Of a stretch of 64,000 nucleotides of DNA, positions 1-8,355 are shown in pieces. The translations under genes and the position numbers were made by a program. Position 1 is the stretch's first letter. Each line of letters starts with the position of its first letter. Source of the stretch: Rhodospirillales bacterium (GTDB taxonomy: Bacteria; Pseudomonadota; Alphaproteobacteria; ATCC43930; CGMCC-115725); assembly GCA_027315365.1 (NCBI GenBank), contig DAHUYF010000074.1, positions 1 through 64,000 of the forward strand, in the 5' to 3' direction. The notes under the pieces were generated by a model. It worked only from the letters and a program-made list of their open reading frames with translations. It was not told where the DNA came from and searched no databases.

Positions 1-615
1 GGGGAACGGGGGAAGCGCGGCGCGGGCGACCAGCGCCGTCGCCAGGTCGTCATATCGCGCGCGCGGCAGATCGGGCAGGAACACGCCGTCGAGGTCGAGG
101 CCGTGGAACGGCCGTTCGGTGGCGCGGTCCGGGGGGGCGCCGGTGGCGCGGGCGGCCCGCGCGCCCGGGGTCACCTCGCCGCGCTCCCACGGGAAGCGGA
201 ACAGTTCCGTCATCGGCTGCGAGAGGTCGGGGGTGAAGGACGTGCGCTCCGGGTCATGGACCACGGTCATGGTGAGGCAGGCGCGGCCCTCGGCCAGCAG
301 CGCGTCGCGCGCGGTGCGGAGCGTGGCGCCGGTGGAGCAGGCGTCGTCGATCAGCAGCACCCGGCCCTCGGGCGGCGGATCGCCGATCCAGCGCACCTCC
401 CCGGCGCGGGAGACCGCGAGCATCGCCAGCGGCAGCGCCAGCTGGCTCGCGGCCATGGCGGCCGGAACCAGCCCGCCGCGGGCGATGCCGGCGACCAGGT
501 CCGGCCCCCAGGCGGCGGCCCGGTCGAGGCGGGCGAGCAGCAGGCGCTCGGCCGCGTCGTAGGAAATGAAATGCGGGGGGCGGGAGGTGTCCAGGCCTTT
601 CCAGGGCGCGGTCAT
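1..615 (-). CDS. Phosphoribosyltransferase, probably fused to a HAD-type domain (partial, runs off window)
   Basis: The frame is open from an ATG at 615 to base 1, giving 205 codons with no stop, so the C-terminus is missing. Residues 1-110 read as a type I phosphoribosyltransferase. The PRPP-binding motif VLLIDDACSTGATL sits near residue 101 (two acidic residues followed by a small-residue loop). After a Pro/Ala-rich stretch, near residue 166, comes GLDLDGVF. This matches HAD motif I (DxDGV), whose first Asp is the nucleophile. Phosphoribosyltransferases followed by a DxDGV domain occur in other bacteria, but their substrates are not settled. The start overlaps the stop of the upstream altronate dehydratase (TGATG), so the two are probably translationally coupled. 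The PRTase part is seen clearly; the HAD part is inferred from one motif. Confidence 0.72.
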   Translation of the reverse strand, partial: MTAPWKGLDTSRPPHFISYDAAERLLLARLDRAAAWGPDLVAGIARGGLVPAAMAASQLALPLAMLAVSRAGEVRWIGDPPPEGRVLLIDDACSTGATLRTARDALLAEGRACLTMTVVHDPERTSFTPDLSQPMTELFRFPWERGEVTPGARAARATGAPPDRATERPFHGLDLDGVFLPDLPRARYDDLATALVARAALPPFP

Positions 616-2138
616 CACATCGTCGCGCCGACCACCCAGGGGGCGAATTCGTCGGCGCCGAAATCGAAGCTCTCGCTTTTCGTGCGCTCGCCGGAGGCCA
701 CCCGCAGCATGAGGTCGAAGACCCGCGCCCCGCAGTCCTGCACCGTTTCGTCGCCGTCCAGGATGGTGCCGCAGTTGACGTCCATGTCGTCCTCCATCCG
801 CCGGAACATCGGCGAATTGGTGGCGAGCTTGATCGAGGGCGCCGGCTTGCAGCCGAACACCGAGCCGCGGCCGGTGGTGAAGCAGACCAGATTGGCCCCG
901 CCGGCGACTTGGCCGGTGGCCGCCACCGGGTCGTAGCCGGGCGTGTCCATGAACACGAAGCCGCGCGCGGTCACCGGCTCGGCGTAGCGCACCACGTCCA
1001 CCAGATTGGTGCTGCCGGCCTTGGCCATCGCGCCGAGCGACTTTTCCAGAATGGTGGTGAGCCCGCCGGCCTTGTTGCCGGGCGAGGGGTTGGCGTTCAT
1101 CTCCGCCCCCTCGCGGGCGGTGTAGTCCTCCCACCAGCGCATCAGCGCCACCAGCTTCTCGCCGACCTCGCGGGAGACCGCGCGGCGGGTCAGCAGGTGC
1201 TCGGCGCCGTAGGTCTCGGGCGTCTCCGAGAGGATCACGCTGCCGCCGTGGCGCACCAGCAGGTCGCTGGCGGCACCCAGGGCCGGGTTGGCGGTGATGC
1301 CGGAATACCCGTCCGAGCCGCCGCATTGCAGCGCCACCGTCAGTTCCGAGGCCGGCACCGGCACCCGCGTCACCGCGTTCGCCTCCGCCAGCACCTCCCG
1401 GACGAAGGCGACGCCGGCTTCCACCGTCTTGCGGGTGCCGCCCAGGGCCTGGATGTCCATGCTGCGCAACCGCCCGGCCAGGCGCTGTTCGGCGAGCAGC
1501 CCGCCGATCTGGTTCACCTCGCAGCCCAGGCCGAGGGCGATGACATGCGAGAAATTCACATGCCGCGCGTAGCCGGCCAGCGTCCGGCGCAGCAGCCGGA
1601 GCGGCTCGCCCTCGGTCATGCCGCAGCCGGTCTTGTGGGTCAGCGCCACCACGCCGTCCACGTTCGGGAACTCCGCCAGCGGGTCGGCGCCCGCGAACGG
1701 GTTGCGCTTGAACACGTCGGCGATCAGCCCCGCGACATGGGCCGAGCAGTTCACCGAAGTGATGATGCCGATATAGTTGCGCGTCGCCACCCGCCCGTCG
1801 GCGCGGCGGATGCCCATGAAATGGGCCGGCGGGGTCAGCGCCTCGGTCGGACTTGCATCGACGCCATAGGCGTAGTCGCGGGCGAAATCGCCCATGCCGC
1901 AATTCTGCACGTGCACGTGCTGGCCGGGCGCGATCGCTTCGGTGGCGAAGCCGATGATCTGGCCGTAGCGGCGCACCGGCTCGCCGGCGGCGATCGGCCC
2001 GGTGGCGACCTTGTGGCCGGCGGGCACGCGCTCGGTCGCGGCGATGCCGGGGGCGACCGCGGCGCCGGGAAGCAGGGTGGCGCGGGCGATCACGACGTTG
2101 TCCGCCGGATGCAGGCGGATCACCGGAGGCGGGGTCAT
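615..2138 (-). CDS. UxaA family altronate/galactarate-type dehydratase
   Basis: Encodes 507 residues. The N-terminal part resembles the SAF domain seen in UxaA proteins. It is followed by GIRRADGRVATRNYIGI and SVNCSAHVA, the hallmark region of D-altronate and galactarate dehydratases, which are Fe-dependent enzymes that remove water from sugar acids to give 2-keto-3-deoxy acids. A cysteine-rich stretch (THKTGCGMTEGE, and GLGCEVNQIGG later) is also typical. A longer frame exists upstream, but the ATG at 2138 is preceded by AAGGGAG at good spacing, so I chose it. The gene lies 16 bases after the cobT stop and overlaps the next gene by one base, so it is probably part of the same minus-strand transcript. 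The exact sugar acid is unknown. Confidence 0.85.
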   Translation of the reverse strand: MTPPPVIRLHPADNVVIARATLLPGAAVAPGIAATERVPAGHKVATGPIAAGEPVRRYGQIIGFATEAIAPGQHVHVQNCGMGDFARDYAYGVDASPTEALTPPAHFMGIRRADGRVATRNYIGIITSVNCSAHVAGLIADVFKRNPFAGADPLAEFPNVDGVVALTHKTGCGMTEGEPLRLLRRTLAGYARHVNFSHVIALGLGCEVNQIGGLLAEQRLAGRLRSMDIQALGGTRKTVEAGVAFVREVLAEANAVTRVPVPASELTVALQCGGSDGYSGITANPALGAASDLLVRHGGSVILSETPETYGAEHLLTRRAVSREVGEKLVALMRWWEDYTAREGAEMNANPSPGNKAGGLTTILEKSLGAMAKAGSTNLVDVVRYAEPVTARGFVFMDTPGYDPVAATGQVAGGANLVCFTTGRGSVFGCKPAPSIKLATNSPMFRRMEDDMDVNCGTILDGDETVQDCGARVFDLMLRVASGERTKSESFDFGADEFAPWVVGATM

Positions 2139-2154
2139 TGCGGTCTCCCTTGTC

Positions 2155-4029
2155 TCAGGCCACCAGCGGCGCGCGCTCGGCGGCGGCGCGGGCCCAGGCG
2201 GCGTCGGCATCCTCGTCGAACAGCTCGGTCAGCTTCTTCATCATGGTGCCGCCCAGCTCCTCGGCATCGACGATGGTGACGGCGCGGCGGTAGTAGCGCG
2301 TCACGTCATGGCCGATGCCGATGGCGACGAGTTCGACCGGCGAGTTGCGCTCGATGTCGGTGATGACTTCGCGCAGATGCCGCTCGAGATAATTTCCGGG
2401 ATTGACCGAGAGCGTGCTGTCGTCGACCGGCGCACCGTCGGAAATGACCATCAGGATGCGGCGCTGCTCGGTACGGGCGATGAGCCGGCTGTGCGCCCAA
2501 AGCAGCGCCTCGCCGTCGATATTCTCCTTGAGGATGCCCTCGCGCAGCATCAGGCCGAGCGCGCGCCGCGCGCGCCGCCAGGGCGCGTCCGCCGGCTTGT
2601 AGATGATGTGGCGCAGGTCGTTGAGCCGCCCCGGATTGGCCGGCTTGCCGGCGGTGATCCAGCGCTCGCGCGACTGGCCGCCCTTCCAGGCACGGGTGGT
2701 GAAGCCCAGGATCTCGACCTTGACGCCGCAGCGCTCCAGCGTGCGCGCCAGGATGTCGGCACTCATCGCCGCCACGGTGATCGGGCGGCCGCGCATCGAG
2801 CCGGAATTGTCGATCAGCAGGCTCACCACCGTGTCGCGGAAATCGGTCTCCTTCTCGCGCTTGTAGGAGAGCGGGTAGATCGGGTTGGCGACGATGCGCG
2901 AGAGCCGGGAGGCATCCAGCATGCCCTCCTCGAGATCGAACTCCCAGGCGCGCGTCTGCTTGGCCAGCAGCCGGCGCTGCAGCCGGTTGGCGAGCCGGCC
3001 GATGACGCTCTGGAGATGCGCCAGCTGCTGATCGAGCAGGCCGCGCAGCCGCGTCAACTCGTCGGGATCGCACAGCGCCTCGGCCTCCACCGTCTCGTCG
3101 CATTCGGTGGTGAAGGCGCGGTAGGCGGTGGGATCGCTGTTGAGCCCGTGGCGCGGCAAATTGCCGGGGCGGCCGGGGCGGCCGGGATCGTCGTCGCCGG
3201 CGCCGGGCATGAGTTCGCCTTCGATCTCTTCGGCGCCCGCCGGCTGGCCCTCCTCCTGCTGATGCTCCGGCACGCCACCCTCCAGCGCGCCTTGCGCGCC
3301 GGCCGCGGCACCCTCGCCGCCGTCGCTCTGATTGTCGCTCTGATCGGCGTCCTCGCCCTCGCCCTCGCTGTCGTCGGTCTCGGCGTCCTGCTCGGTCTCG
3401 CCGAGATCGAGGTCGAGATCGTGGATCAGCTGGCGCGCGATCTTGGCGTAGGCGTCCTGGTTGCCGATGTGGCGGTTGAGCTCCAGCAGGTCGCGGCCGA
3501 CCTTGCCTTCGAGAAACGGCCGCCACATTTCGACCACGCGCTGCGCCGCCGGCGGCACCGGCGCGCCGCTCAGCGCCTCGCGCGTCAGCAGCCGCACCGC
3601 TTCCGCCAGCGTCGTGTCATTGCGTTCGGCGAGATGCTCGTAGCCCTGCCGCCGGTAGCGCTCGTCGAGCATCGCGGCGAGGTTCCCGGCCACGCCGCTC
3701 ATCCGCTTCGCGCCCAGCGCTTCGACCCGCGCCTGCTCGACGCCCTCGAAGATGGCGCGCGCGGTCTCGCCGCTAGGCAGCCGCCTGGCATGGAGCGCGG
3801 CGTCGTGATAGCGCAGCTTGAGCGCCACCGCGTCGGCCGCCCCCCGCACCGGCGCCGCGTCCGCGGCAGAGAGATCGCGCCCGGGCAGCGGCAGCCGGAC
3901 GCGCGGGCCCGCCGCCGCGGCCGGCTCGGCGCCGTAGCTCACCGTCACGTCCTCGCGCTCGGCGATGGCGCGCAGCGTGGCGGCGGTCGCACGCTTGAAA
4001 ATGTCGAGCGGGGTCTCGTTCTCTGCCAA
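2155..4029 (-). CDS. cobT: Aerobic cobaltochelatase subunit CobT
   Basis: The 624-residue protein matches CobT in length and plan. It has an N-terminal domain, a long Asp/Glu/Gly-rich low-complexity linker (about residues 195-280), and a C-terminal von Willebrand A domain. The metal-site motif [11 protein letters not shown] (DxSxS) lies near residue 410. CobT works with the AAA+ subunit CobS and with CobN (not in this window) to insert cobalt into hydrogenobyrinate a,c-diamide in aerobic B12 synthesis. The only sensible start is a TTG at 4029: an in-frame TGA lies three codons upstream, and the conserved N-terminus begins immediately after. This may mean low translation. cobS lies 111 bases upstream, separated by a small hairpin. 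Confidence 0.95.
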   Translation of the reverse strand: MAENETPLDIFKRATAATLRAIAEREDVTVSYGAEPAAAAGPRVRLPLPGRDLSAADAAPVRGAADAVALKLRYHDAALHARRLPSGETARAIFEGVEQARVEALGAKRMSGVAGNLAAMLDERYRRQGYEHLAERNDTTLAEAVRLLTREALSGAPVPPAAQRVVEMWRPFLEGKVGRDLLELNRHIGNQDAYAKIARQLIHDLDLDLGETEQDAETDDSEGEGEDADQSDNQSDGGEGAAAGAQGALEGGVPEHQQEEGQPAGAEEIEGELMPGAGDDDPGRPGRPGNLPRHGLNSDPTAYRAFTTECDETVEAEALCDPDELTRLRGLLDQQLAHLQSVIGRLANRLQRRLLAKQTRAWEFDLEEGMLDASRLSRIVANPIYPLSYKREKETDFRDTVVSLLIDNSGSMRGRPITVAAMSADILARTLERCGVKVEILGFTTRAWKGGQSRERWITAGKPANPGRLNDLRHIIYKPADAPWRRARRALGLMLREGILKENIDGEALLWAHSRLIARTEQRRILMVISDGAPVDDSTLSVNPGNYLERHLREVITDIERNSPVELVAIGIGHDVTRYYRRAVTIVDAEELGGTMMKKLTELFDEDADAAWARAAAERAPLVA

Positions 4030-4096
4030 GGCTCAACCTACGACATGAACAGGCATCTCAATTCCTTTGGCGGCTCGCCCGCGCCGTGCGGCTCTC

Positions 4097-4115
4097 GCGG
4101 TTGCTGCGCAACCGC
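4097..4115. other. Hairpin in the cobS-cobT gap
   Basis: GCGGTTGC and GCAACCGC form a perfect 8-bp stem around a three-base loop in the 111-base gap between cobS and cobT. There is no T-tract, so it is not a classical terminator. It could tune relative output or protect the mRNA. Its role is inferred only. Confidence 0.4.
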
Positions 4116-4140
4116 TGACGCCGCCGACGACGCGCTCGCC

Positions 4141-5145
4141 TCAGACCAGCTGCGCCTTGACCCCGGTCTCCTTCAACTCGGTGCCGAAGCAGCGCTGGTA
4201 GTACTCGGCCACGGTCGCGCGCTCCACCTCGTCGCATTTGTTGAGGAAGGTGAGCCGGAAGGCAAAGGCCACGTCGTTGAAGATGCGCGCGTTCTCGGCC
4301 CAGGTGATGACCGTGCGCGGCGACATGACGGTGGAGATGTCGCCGTTGACGAAGCCGGCGCGCGTGAGCTCGGCCAGCGCCACCATGGCGTGGATGGCGC
4401 GCCGGCCCTCGTCGTTGTCCCAGCTCGGCGCCTTGGCGAGAACGATCTCGACCTCGGCCTCGTGCGGCAGATAGTTGAGCGTGGCGACGATGTTCCAGCG
4501 ATCCATCTGACCCTGGTTGATCTGCTGCGTGCCGTGATAGAGGCCGGTGGTGTCGCCCAGGCCCACCGTGTTGGCGGTGGCGAAAAGGCGGAAGGCCGGG
4601 TGCGGGCGGATGACGCGGTTCTGGTCGAGCAGGGTCAGCTTGCCCTCGACCTCGAGCACGCGCTGGATGACGAACATCACGTCGGGCCGGCCGGCGTCGT
4701 ATTCATCGAAGCACAGAGCGGTCGGGTGCTGCAGCGCCCAGGGGAGCAGACCTTCGCGGTACTCCGTCACCTGCTTGCCGTCGCGCAGCACGATCGCATC
4801 CTTGCCGACCAGGTCGATGCGGCTGATATGGCTGTCGAGATTGACGCGGATGCAGGGCCAGTTGAGCCGCGCCGCCACCTGCTCGATATGCGTCGACTTG
4901 CCGGTACCGTGATAGCCCTGGACCAGGACCCGGCGGTTGTAGGCGAAGCCGGCCAGGATGGCGAGGGTGGTGTCATGGTCGAAGCGGTAGGCTTCGTCGA
5001 CCTCGGGGACGTGGTCGTCGGACCGCGAGAAGGCCGGAACCTGCATGTCGCTGTCGAGGCCGAAGGTCTGTCGAACCGAAACGGTGATGTCGGGCCGATC
5101 CAGCGGTGTTTCTGCCGTACGCGTCGTGTTCTGTGCCGAAGCCAT
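4141..5145 (-). CDS. cobS: Aerobic cobaltochelatase AAA+ subunit CobS
   Basis: The 334-residue protein is a MoxR-like AAA+ ATPase. It has a Walker A motif GYHGTGKST at residues 77-85, a Walker B region [10 protein letters not shown], and a sensor-1-like FRLFATANT. The N-terminal segment with [15 protein letters not shown] is characteristic of CobS, which drives cobalt insertion together with CobT and CobN. Length and start fit the family. It lies directly downstream of the J-domain gene (58-base gap) and upstream of cobT. No room is left for a cobalamin riboswitch in front of it, so expression probably depends on the promoter upstream of the J-domain gene. Confidence 0.96.
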   Translation of the reverse strand: MASAQNTTRTAETPLDRPDITVSVRQTFGLDSDMQVPAFSRSDDHVPEVDEAYRFDHDTTLAILAGFAYNRRVLVQGYHGTGKSTHIEQVAARLNWPCIRVNLDSHISRIDLVGKDAIVLRDGKQVTEYREGLLPWALQHPTALCFDEYDAGRPDVMFVIQRVLEVEGKLTLLDQNRVIRPHPAFRLFATANTVGLGDTTGLYHGTQQINQGQMDRWNIVATLNYLPHEAEVEIVLAKAPSWDNDEGRRAIHAMVALAELTRAGFVNGDISTVMSPRTVITWAENARIFNDVAFAFRLTFLNKCDEVERATVAEYYQRCFGTELKETGVKAQLV

Positions 5146-5203
5146 GGGAATATCGGTCGTCTGTGGAAGGGAAGTCGCGGGGTCTCCGGGAGCGCCGCCG
5201 GGG

Positions 5204-5770
5204 TCAGCCGGACGGAAAGTAGCTGCTCTTGAGCGTGGTATAGGCGCGGTTGATCACCTTCAATCGCTCCTCGGCGGCCTTGTCGCCGCCATGGGCATCG
5301 GGATGATGCAGCTTGACCAGCTCTTTATAGCGCGATTTCAGGCCGGCGACGGTGAAAGGCGGCGCCAGGTCGAAGACCGCCAGCGCCTGCTCCTGCTCGC
5401 TCAGCGGCCGGCGCTTTGCCGCCGCCGCCCGCTCTTCCTCGTCCTCGAGCCCGAATATGCCGAAATCCCGCACCTGCGGATCGAAGCGCAAGCCGACACG
5501 GCTGCCGAGCGGCCAGGTCGGGCGCTGCCAGACCGTATCGTTGCGGATGTCCGCCTCGATCTCGGCCGCGCTCATGCCCGCATAATAATTCCACTGGGCG
5601 TTGTAGGCGCGCACATGATCGAGACAGAACCAATAGAACTGGCTCAGTCGATCGCGCGCGCGCGGCGCCCGATAGTCGCCCGCCGCCGCGCAACCGGGAT
5701 GGTCGCACAGCCGAGTCGCCGCTGCTGCCGCAGCCGCGCCGGCACTCGTCTCTATGCTGGGGCGTGGCAT
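5204..5770 (-). CDS. J-domain (DnaJ-like) protein
   Basis: The 188-residue protein has its J-domain at the C-terminus (about 130-185). The HPD tripeptide that stimulates Hsp70 ATPase is present in [10 protein letters not shown]. The N-terminal half has a Cys pair (CDHPGC) and aromatic residues, and is a conserved feature of this alphaproteobacterial family rather than of canonical DnaJ. It is probably a specialised co-chaperone. Genes of this type commonly sit between bolA and cobS in alphaproteobacteria, as here. A candidate promoter lies so close to the ATG that the mRNA could be leaderless. Confidence 0.85.
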   Translation of the reverse strand: MPRPSIETSAGAAAAAAATRLCDHPGCAAAGDYRAPRARDRLSQFYWFCLDHVRAYNAQWNYYAGMSAAEIEADIRNDTVWQRPTWPLGSRVGLRFDPQVRDFGIFGLEDEEERAAAAKRRPLSEQEQALAVFDLAPPFTVAGLKSRYKELVKLHHPDAHGGDKAAEERLKVINRAYTTLKSSYFPSG

Positions 5771-5776
5771 CGGTTA

Positions 5777-5805
5777 AGTATGGGGGCCGCACCAAGCCGT
5801 GACAA
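5777..5805 (-). promoter_or_regulatory. Candidate promoter for the dnaJ-like/cobS/cobT transcript
   Basis: On the minus strand, TTGTCA (5805-5800) and CATACT (5782-5777) are separated by 17 bases. The predicted start of transcription falls at or next to the ATG at 5770, which suggests a leaderless or very short leader. Found by eye only. Confidence 0.45.
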
Positions 5806-5808
5806 GCG

Positions 5809-5830
5809 CCGCAGCACTGCCGCAGCACTG
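5809..5830. repeat. 11-bp tandem duplication
   Basis: CCGCAGCACTG occurs twice with no gap (5809-5819 and 5820-5830) in the divergent region between the dnaJ-like gene and bolA. It sits just upstream of the -35 box of the minus-strand promoter. It is either a recent slippage event or a paired protein-binding site. Confidence 0.6.
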
Positions 5831-5880
5831 CCTTGCACCGGCGCCTTGACAGGCCGCGCGCCGCCTTCCACGCTCCTTTC

Positions 5881-6159
5881 ATGCGCGTCGCCCAACGCAT
5901 CCGTGACAAGCTCACCGCGGCTCTGCAGCCGCTCCGGCTCGATATCCGCGACGAGTCGCACCGCCATGCCGGCCATGCCGGCGCCCGTCCCGAGGGAGAA
6001 AGCCACTTTCACGTCGAGATCGTCGCCGCGGCCTTCGCCGGCGAAAGCCGCATCGCGCGCCAGCGGCGCATCTACGCCCTCCTCGCCGAAGAGCTGGCCG
6101 GGCCGGTGCATGCCCTCGGCCTGACCACTCTAACCCCCGAAGAAGACAGCAGAAATTAA
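5881..6159 (+). CDS. BolA family protein
   Basis: The 92-residue protein has the BolA signature: a DESHRHAGHAG motif, then ESHFHVEIV and a helical RQRRIYALLAEEL segment. The conserved His residues are those used by BolA proteins to share [2Fe-2S] clusters with monothiol glutaredoxins. The ATG at 5881 matches the family N-terminus. Possible roles are iron homeostasis or morphology control. The gene diverges from the J-domain gene and is followed by a terminator-like hairpin. Confidence 0.9.
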   Translation: MRVAQRIRDKLTAALQPLRLDIRDESHRHAGHAGARPEGESHFHVEIVAAAFAGESRIARQRRIYALLAEELAGPVHALGLTTLTPEEDSRN

Positions 6160-6194
6160 CCGATCCGGCGGCGGCTCGGGCCGCGCCGGCGCAA

Positions 6195-6228
6195 CGGCAA
6201 CCCGCAGTTGCCGAGTTGTTAATTTTTC
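6195..6228 (+). terminator. Terminator-like hairpin after bolA
   Basis: CGGCAAC (6195-6201) and GTTGCCG (6207-6213) form a 7-bp stem with a 5-base loop. A T-rich tract (TTGTTAATTTTT) starts at 6216. It lies 35 bases after the bolA stop and before the promoter of the next gene. Confidence 0.6.
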
Positions 6229-6237
6229 TCGAAATGA

Positions 6238-6266
6238 TTGCAAGCATTGCAAATTAAGCATAAAAT
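6238..6266 (+). promoter_or_regulatory. Promoter with overlapping TTGCAA repeat, ahead of the RHH gene
   Basis: TTGCAA (6238-6243) and TAAAAT (6261-6266) are separated by 17 bases and resemble a housekeeping promoter. The -35 box belongs to a symmetrical TTGCAA-gca-TTGCAA element (6238-6252). That could be an operator, possibly for the RHH protein itself. The area is strikingly AT-rich for this genome. Confidence 0.55.
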
Positions 6267-6311
6267 GCGTGCATGCGACGTGAAAGCGCACCTCCGTCCT
6301 CCGGCCACGCC

Positions 6312-6608
6312 ATGGACGTTGAATTTTCCCGGTCAGCCTCGACGCTGATCAATCGGAACGTCACCGTCGCCGGCCGGCGCACCAGCATGCGGCTCGAACC
6401 GGCGATGTGGGAGGCGCTGCAGCAGCTCTGTCGCCGCGAGGGCAAGACGCTCAACGAGCTGGTCACCGAAATCGACCGGCAGCGCTCGGAATCAAGCCTG
6501 ACCGCCGCGATCCGCGTCTACCTGCTGAGCTATTTCCGCGCCGCCGCCACCGACGAGGGCCATCGCCTCGCCGGCCACGGCGTGCCGCGGCATCATTTCC
6601 CGGTATAG
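6312..6608 (+). CDS. Ribbon-helix-helix domain protein (RHH_4 type)
   Basis: The 98-residue protein carries STLINRNVTVAGRRTSMRLEP, followed by two helices (MWEALQQLCRREG and LNELVTEID) and SLTAAIRVYLLSYF. This is the pattern of alphaproteobacterial RHH_4 domain proteins, dimeric DNA binders that place a beta-ribbon in the major groove. An ATG at 6273 in the same frame would give 111 residues, but the promoter's -10 box ends at 6266, so 6273 would need leaderless initiation and 6312 is preferred. Targets are unknown; autoregulation is plausible from the upstream repeat. The 3' end overlaps the convergent DUF2889 gene by 16 bases. Confidence 0.75.
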   Translation: MDVEFSRSASTLINRNVTVAGRRTSMRLEPAMWEALQQLCRREGKTLNELVTEIDRQRSESSLTAAIRVYLLSYFRAAATDEGHRLAGHGVPRHHFPV

Positions 6609-7168
6609 AAGTCCGGCCAATAGCGCCGCACCACCTCGCCATCGCCGGCGAAGGCGTGACAGCTGTCGACCAGCTTCGGCTTGCGGGTCGGGCGCTCGGG
6701 CGGCCGGCCTTCGCGCGCCAGGCGCTCCTCGTACTCCTTGGCGCGATAGGGGAAAACCGTCTGGTAGGCGGTGGTCGCCAGCGGCCCCAAGAGATCGACG
6801 AGATGGGTGCAGCCTTGGGTGCCACCCAGCAGCTCGCGCACCTGCTTCTGGAAGCCGGGATAAATCCGCAGCCCGGCGAGGCGTTGGAAATTGGGGGTGA
6901 TGGCGGGACAAACCGGGTAGGGGCTCGCCTCGGTCACCGCCTCGATGGCGTGGATGACCAGCCGGTCGTCGACGGTGATGCGCAGCCACATGTCGTGCAC
7001 CGGCGCGCCCGGCGGCAGCTCGCCGCGGAACTGGTTGTTGAAGGCGTAGGTCTTGGTGTCGGTGAGATGGCCTTCGATGTCCCAGAGTCCGTCTTCGCGG
7101 CGGTAGCCGCGGCAATCGATGGAGCGGGTGTGGATGGGCTCGCGCGGCGCGGCGGCGGAGAGCGGCAT
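6593..7168 (-). CDS. DUF2889 family protein
   Basis: The 191-residue protein matches the pattern I know as DUF2889. It starts with a conserved H-T-R-x-I-x-C-x-G-Y motif, contains a segment on the sequence's own metabolism-like beta-rich core, and carries GCTHLVDLLGPLATTAYQT, its hallmark. Function is unknown; in other bacteria the family occurs near aromatic or organic-acid catabolic genes. The start at 7168 (MPLSAAAPREP) is preferred to an upstream in-frame start, since the conserved region follows immediately. It lies 35 bases downstream of aroB on the same strand, so it may be co-transcribed with aroK-aroB. Confidence 0.75.
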   Translation of the reverse strand: MPLSAAAPREPIHTRSIDCRGYRREDGLWDIEGHLTDTKTYAFNNQFRGELPPGAPVHDMWLRITVDDRLVIHAIEAVTEASPYPVCPAITPNFQRLAGLRIYPGFQKQVRELLGGTQGCTHLVDLLGPLATTAYQTVFPYRAKEYEERLAREGRPPERPTRKPKLVDSCHAFAGDGEVVRRYWPDFYTGK

Positions 7169-7203
7169 GGCTCGGCTTGGATCGTTGAAACGGCCGACGC
7201 TAT

Positions 7204-8355
7204 CTAGGCGCCCGCGCCGGCGGTTGCCAGCGAATTCCGACCGGGCTCGAGCGCACCCGCAAGGAAGTCGGCCAGCGTCGCCGGCGCCACGTCGCGGCAC
7301 ACGAATGCGTCGCCGATGGCGCGGGCGAGAATGAGCGTCACCCGGCCGTCGGCCACCTTCTTGTCCTTGCGCATGAGTTCCAGCAGCGGTGCGGCGCCGA
7401 AGCGGCCGGCGGCGAGTTCCGCCGGCGAGGTGGGCAGGCCGATGGCGGCGAGATGGCGGCGCAGCCGCGCCGCCGCCTCGGCCGGGCAGAATCCGAGATG
7501 GACGGAAAGATCGAAGGCGAGCTGCATGCCCAGTGCCACGGCTTCGCCATGCAGCAGAGCGTCGCCGAAGCCGGTGGCAGCTTCCAGCGCATGGCCGAAG
7601 GTATGCCCGAAATTGAGCAGCGCGCGCTCGCCGCTCTCGCGCTCGTCGGCGGCGACGATGGCGGCCTTGGCGGCGCAGCTTTGCCGCACCGCCCGTTGGC
7701 GGGCATCGGCGTCGCCAGCGAGCAGCGCCGCGCCCTCGGCCTCCAGCCGGCCGAAGAAGGCGGCATCGCGGATGAGGCCGTATTTCACCACCTCGGCATA
7801 GCCCGAAACCAGCTCGCGCCGGGGGAGGCTCGCCAGCGCGTCGATATCGGCGATCACCCGCACCGGCTGATGAAAGGCGCCGACGAGATTCTTGCCGTGG
7901 CGCGTATCGATCGCGGTCTTGCCGCCGACGGAACTGTCGACCTGGGCGAGCAGCGTGGTCGGAACCTGGACGAAGTCGAGGCCGCGCAGCAGGGTCGCCG
8001 CGGCGAAGCCGGCGAGATCGCCGACGACGCCGCCGCCCAGCGCCACGATCGGCGTCGCGCGCTCGATGCCGAGCGCCAGAACGTCCTCGCAGAGTCGTGC
8101 GAAGTGCGCGAAATCCTTGGTCGCCTCGCCGGGCGGAAGGGTGATCGCATCATGCTCGATGCCCGCGGCGGCGAGTGCGGCGGCCAAGCGCGGAAGATAG
8201 AGCGGCGCGACATGGGCATCGGTGACGATGACAGCACGCTTGCGGCGGATCACCGGTGCCAGCAGCGTGCCCGCCCGGTCGATCAGGCCGCGGCCGAGCA
8301 CGATGTCGTAACTGCGCGCGCCCAGGCCGACGGTGAGCCGCTCGTCGCCGCTCAC
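7204..8355 (-). CDS. aroB: 3-dehydroquinate synthase
   Basis: The 383-residue protein shows family motifs: an NAD-binding GGGVVGDLAGFAAATLLRG segment, PTTLLAQVDSSVGGKTAID with the substrate-contacting Lys, and the zinc-ligand region LLNFGHTFGHALE. AroB converts DAHP to 3-dehydroquinate in the shikimate pathway in the cytoplasm. It starts with a GTG whose first bases overlap the aroK stop (GTGA), so aroK and aroB are translationally coupled. The C-terminal 20 residues are Ala-rich and not conserved. Confidence 0.96.
   Translation of the reverse strand: MSGDERLTVGLGARSYDIVLGRGLIDRAGTLLAPVIRRKRAVIVTDAHVAPLYLPRLAAALAAAGIEHDAITLPPGEATKDFAHFARLCEDVLALGIERATPIVALGGGVVGDLAGFAAATLLRGLDFVQVPTTLLAQVDSSVGGKTAIDTRHGKNLVGAFHQPVRVIADIDALASLPRRELVSGYAEVVKYGLIRDAAFFGRLEAEGAALLAGDADARQRAVRQSCAAKAAIVAADERESGERALLNFGHTFGHALEAATGFGDALLHGEAVALGMQLAFDLSVHLGFCPAEAAARLRRHLAAIGLPTSPAELAAGRFGAAPLLELMRKDKKVADGRVTLILARAIGDAFVCRDVAPATLADFLAGALEPGRNSLATAGAGA

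Noticed and set aside
5146-5203. Cobalamin riboswitch upstream of cobS
   Set aside because: The gap to the upstream gene is only 58 bases, too short for the riboswitch, and no B12-box-like sequence was seen.
2002-5232. Very long plus-strand open frame opposite cobT and cobS
   Set aside because: It is a high-GC antisense shadow. The minus-strand frames contain clear CobT and CobS motifs, and the plus frame has no recognisable domain.
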